A DNA stretch of 7,717 nucleotides, taken from Hydrogenothermaceae bacterium (GTDB lineage: Bacteria > Aquificota > Aquificia > Aquificales > Hydrogenothermaceae). Every line of letters begins with the position of its first letter. The first letter of the stretch is position 1. The stretch covers positions 1 through 7,717 of the forward strand of contig WFXI01000218.1 in assembly GCA_015490675.1 (NCBI GenBank). The letters run 5' to 3'. The notes beneath the pieces were generated by a model that saw only the letters and a list, made by a program, of their open reading frames with translations, was not told the DNA's origin and ran no database searches. Position numbers and translations under genes: made by a program. Positions 6,564-7,717 of the stretch are shown here, piece after piece.

Positions 6564-7397
6564 TCAGAACTTCATCAGATAATAGATACCAGAATATGAT
6601 AAAAAGCTATCTAAACTTATTTTTGCTCCAAGTAGTTTTTCTAAAAGAGGCTTTTGCTTTTTAAAAGGAACTACTACAGCCTGTTTTCCTTCTTTCCCAA
6701 TCAATTTTCTTGCCTCATCTATTGCATCTTGTAGATTTCCTATTTTATCTACAAGTCCTAGCTTTTGTGCCTGCTTTCCAGAAAAAATTCTTCCATCTGC
6801 TACTTTTAATAATTCCTCTTTAGAAATTTTTCTATATTTGACAATTGCATCTACAAATTGATTATAAACATCTAAAACTGTATCTTTTATTAACTTTTTC
6901 TGCTGGGGGGTTAGTTTATTGTTTGGATACAGAATATCTTTATTTTTACCGCTTTTTATATTTTCTATTTTTACCCCTATTTTATCCATAACCTTTGTTA
7001 AATCCATATGTTGAACAATAACTCCTATACTTCCAGTAATTGTTCCAGGATTTGCAAAAACCACATTTGCAGGTGCTGACACATAATACCCACCAGAAGC
7101 AGCTACATTTCCCATAGAAACCACAACAGGTTTTTTACCTCTGACTCTTTCTATAGCTCTGTATATTTCCTGAGATGCACCAACAGCTCCCCCGGGAGAG
7201 TCAACATTTATAACAACAGCTTTAATAGAATTATCTTTCTCAGCAGTTGATAGGTAGCCTAATATTTCTCTATAGTCAGAAATTACACCTTTAATATTTA
7301 TCAGAGCTATTTTGGGCTTATTTGAATAAACTATGGAATTTACAATTAACAGCAATATAAATAATACCCCTACTCCTATTAAGATTTTCTTTTTCAT
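6564..7397 (-). CDS. sppA: Signal peptide peptidase SppA, short single-domain form (S49 family)
   Basis: This 277-residue membrane-anchored serine protease is expected to degrade signal peptides left in the membrane after secretion. A positively charged start (MKKK) precedes one transmembrane helix at about 5-24, leaving the catalytic domain outside the cytoplasm. The conserved DSPGG is at 66-70. The nucleophile is S101 in GNVAASGGYY, and the general base is expected to be K153 in KSGKNKD, 52 residues later, the same spacing as reported for Bacillus SppA. TGSIGVI (121-127) and DGRIFSGKQA (201-210) are further family markers. It is the short Bacillus/archaeal type with one protease domain, which assembles into rings, not the double-domain E. 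coli form. The start ATG follows AGGAG by six bases, and that site overlaps the rbfA stop, so the two genes are likely co-translated. Confidence 0.95.
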   Translation of the reverse strand: MKKKILIGVGVLFILLLIVNSIVYSNKPKIALINIKGVISDYREILGYLSTAEKDNSIKAVVINVDSPGGAVGASQEIYRAIERVRGKKPVVVSMGNVAASGGYYVSAPANVVFANPGTITGSIGVIVQHMDLTKVMDKIGVKIENIKSGKNKDILYPNNKLTPQQKKLIKDTVLDVYNQFVDAIVKYRKISKEELLKVADGRIFSGKQAQKLGLVDKIGNLQDAIDEARKLIGKEGKQAVVVPFKKQKPLLEKLLGAKISLDSFLSYSGIYYLMKF

Positions 7398-7403
7398 AAG
7401 TTT

Positions 7404-7408
7404 CTCCT
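7404..7408 (-). promoter_or_regulatory. sppA ribosome binding site overlapping the rbfA stop codon
   Basis: On the minus strand TAG (7409-7407), the rbfA stop, is part of TAGGAGA, whose AGGAG is the sppA ribosome binding site, six bases before its ATG. Ribosomes finishing rbfA therefore end on the sppA initiation site, a typical arrangement for translational coupling. Confidence 0.7.
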
Positions 7409-7709
7409 AAAGAAGTTTATATTCATCAGGAATAAATTTTAGTTGTGGGAGTCTTCGTAATCCTTTTATTTTTTTGCTTAGTAAATGTCTTATATATGGT
7501 GCCCTTTTATTTAGCATTTCTACAACACTATCTAAATCTTTTAAAGCTGAAACATATACATCTGCCTTGTTTAAATCTGGCGAAGCTATTACATACATTA
7601 CTGTAATAAAATTATCAGAAGAAAATTCCATAATTTCTTCCTGAATAATTTCACTTATTGCCTGCTTTAAAGCATTGTTAATCTTTTCATTTCTATGGGA
7701 TTTTTTCAA
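7407..7709 (-). CDS. rbfA: Ribosome-binding factor A (30S maturation), short form
   Basis: RbfA binds immature 30S subunits and assists late maturation of 16S rRNA near its 5' end. The 100 residues show the family order: a basic start (MKKSHRNEKINNAL), the helix AISEIIQEEI, the strand region FITVMYVIASPDLNKADVYVS containing the conserved SPDL..A.VYVS signature, and the IRHLLSKKIKGLRRLPQLKF helix-strand matching the usual RR.P.L.F motif. It ends right after this strand (FIPDEYKLL) and lacks the longer C-terminal tail of many homologues, but no core element is missing. The proposed start is TTG at 7709, with AGGA four bases upstream at the window edge. The frame stays open to the edge, so a longer N-terminus cannot be excluded, although the family normally begins close to this point. 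The sppA start follows after nine bases. Confidence 0.9.
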   Translation of the reverse strand: MKKSHRNEKINNALKQAISEIIQEEIMEFSSDNFITVMYVIASPDLNKADVYVSALKDLDSVVEMLNKRAPYIRHLLSKKIKGLRRLPQLKFIPDEYKLL

Positions 7710-7717
7710 TTTTTCCT

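Overview
The window is an AT-rich bacterial segment that most likely comes from a thermophilic member of the Aquificota, probably Hydrogenothermaceae such as Sulfurihydrogenibium. This placement is an inference. It rests on a near-complete reverse gyrase (a hallmark of hyperthermophiles and some thermophiles), strongly purine-rich coding strands in both orientations, frequent TTG starts and the overall look of the proteins. No rRNA is present to confirm it.

Layout. Positions 1-3449 (minus) hold reverse gyrase, read from a TTG start and running off the left edge just before its expected C-terminus. Positions 3450-3563 are a short divergent promoter region. A type II toxin-antitoxin pair, mazE-mazF, follows on the plus strand (3564-4132). 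Next, also on plus, are a full-length D-3-phosphoglycerate dehydrogenase (serA, 4191-5780) and a small exported CxxCH protein (5777-6112) whose start overlaps the serA stop. A hairpin at 6117-6142 separates this block from a convergent minus-strand block. Read in transcription order, that block is rbfA (7709-7407), sppA (7397-6564) and an A-type Fe-S carrier of the ErpA/IscA family (6494-6150). There is no gene-free stretch longer than about 115 bases, and I saw no tRNA, CRISPR array or insertion sequence.

How the genes relate. Reverse gyrase introduces positive supercoils at high temperature. MazEF is a self-regulating mRNA-cleaving stress module whose promoter sits back to back with that of reverse gyrase. 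SerA opens serine synthesis. RbfA (30S maturation), SppA (membrane peptidase) and ErpA (Fe-S delivery) are housekeeping proteins. The least understood gene is the exported CxxCH protein, which looks like a stand-alone version of the N-terminal part of DsbC-like proteins or a small c-type haem protein. Nothing here is clearly a new defence or mobile system. The points most worth a second look are that small protein, the absence of the second zinc finger in reverse gyrase, and the shared rgy/mazEF control region.
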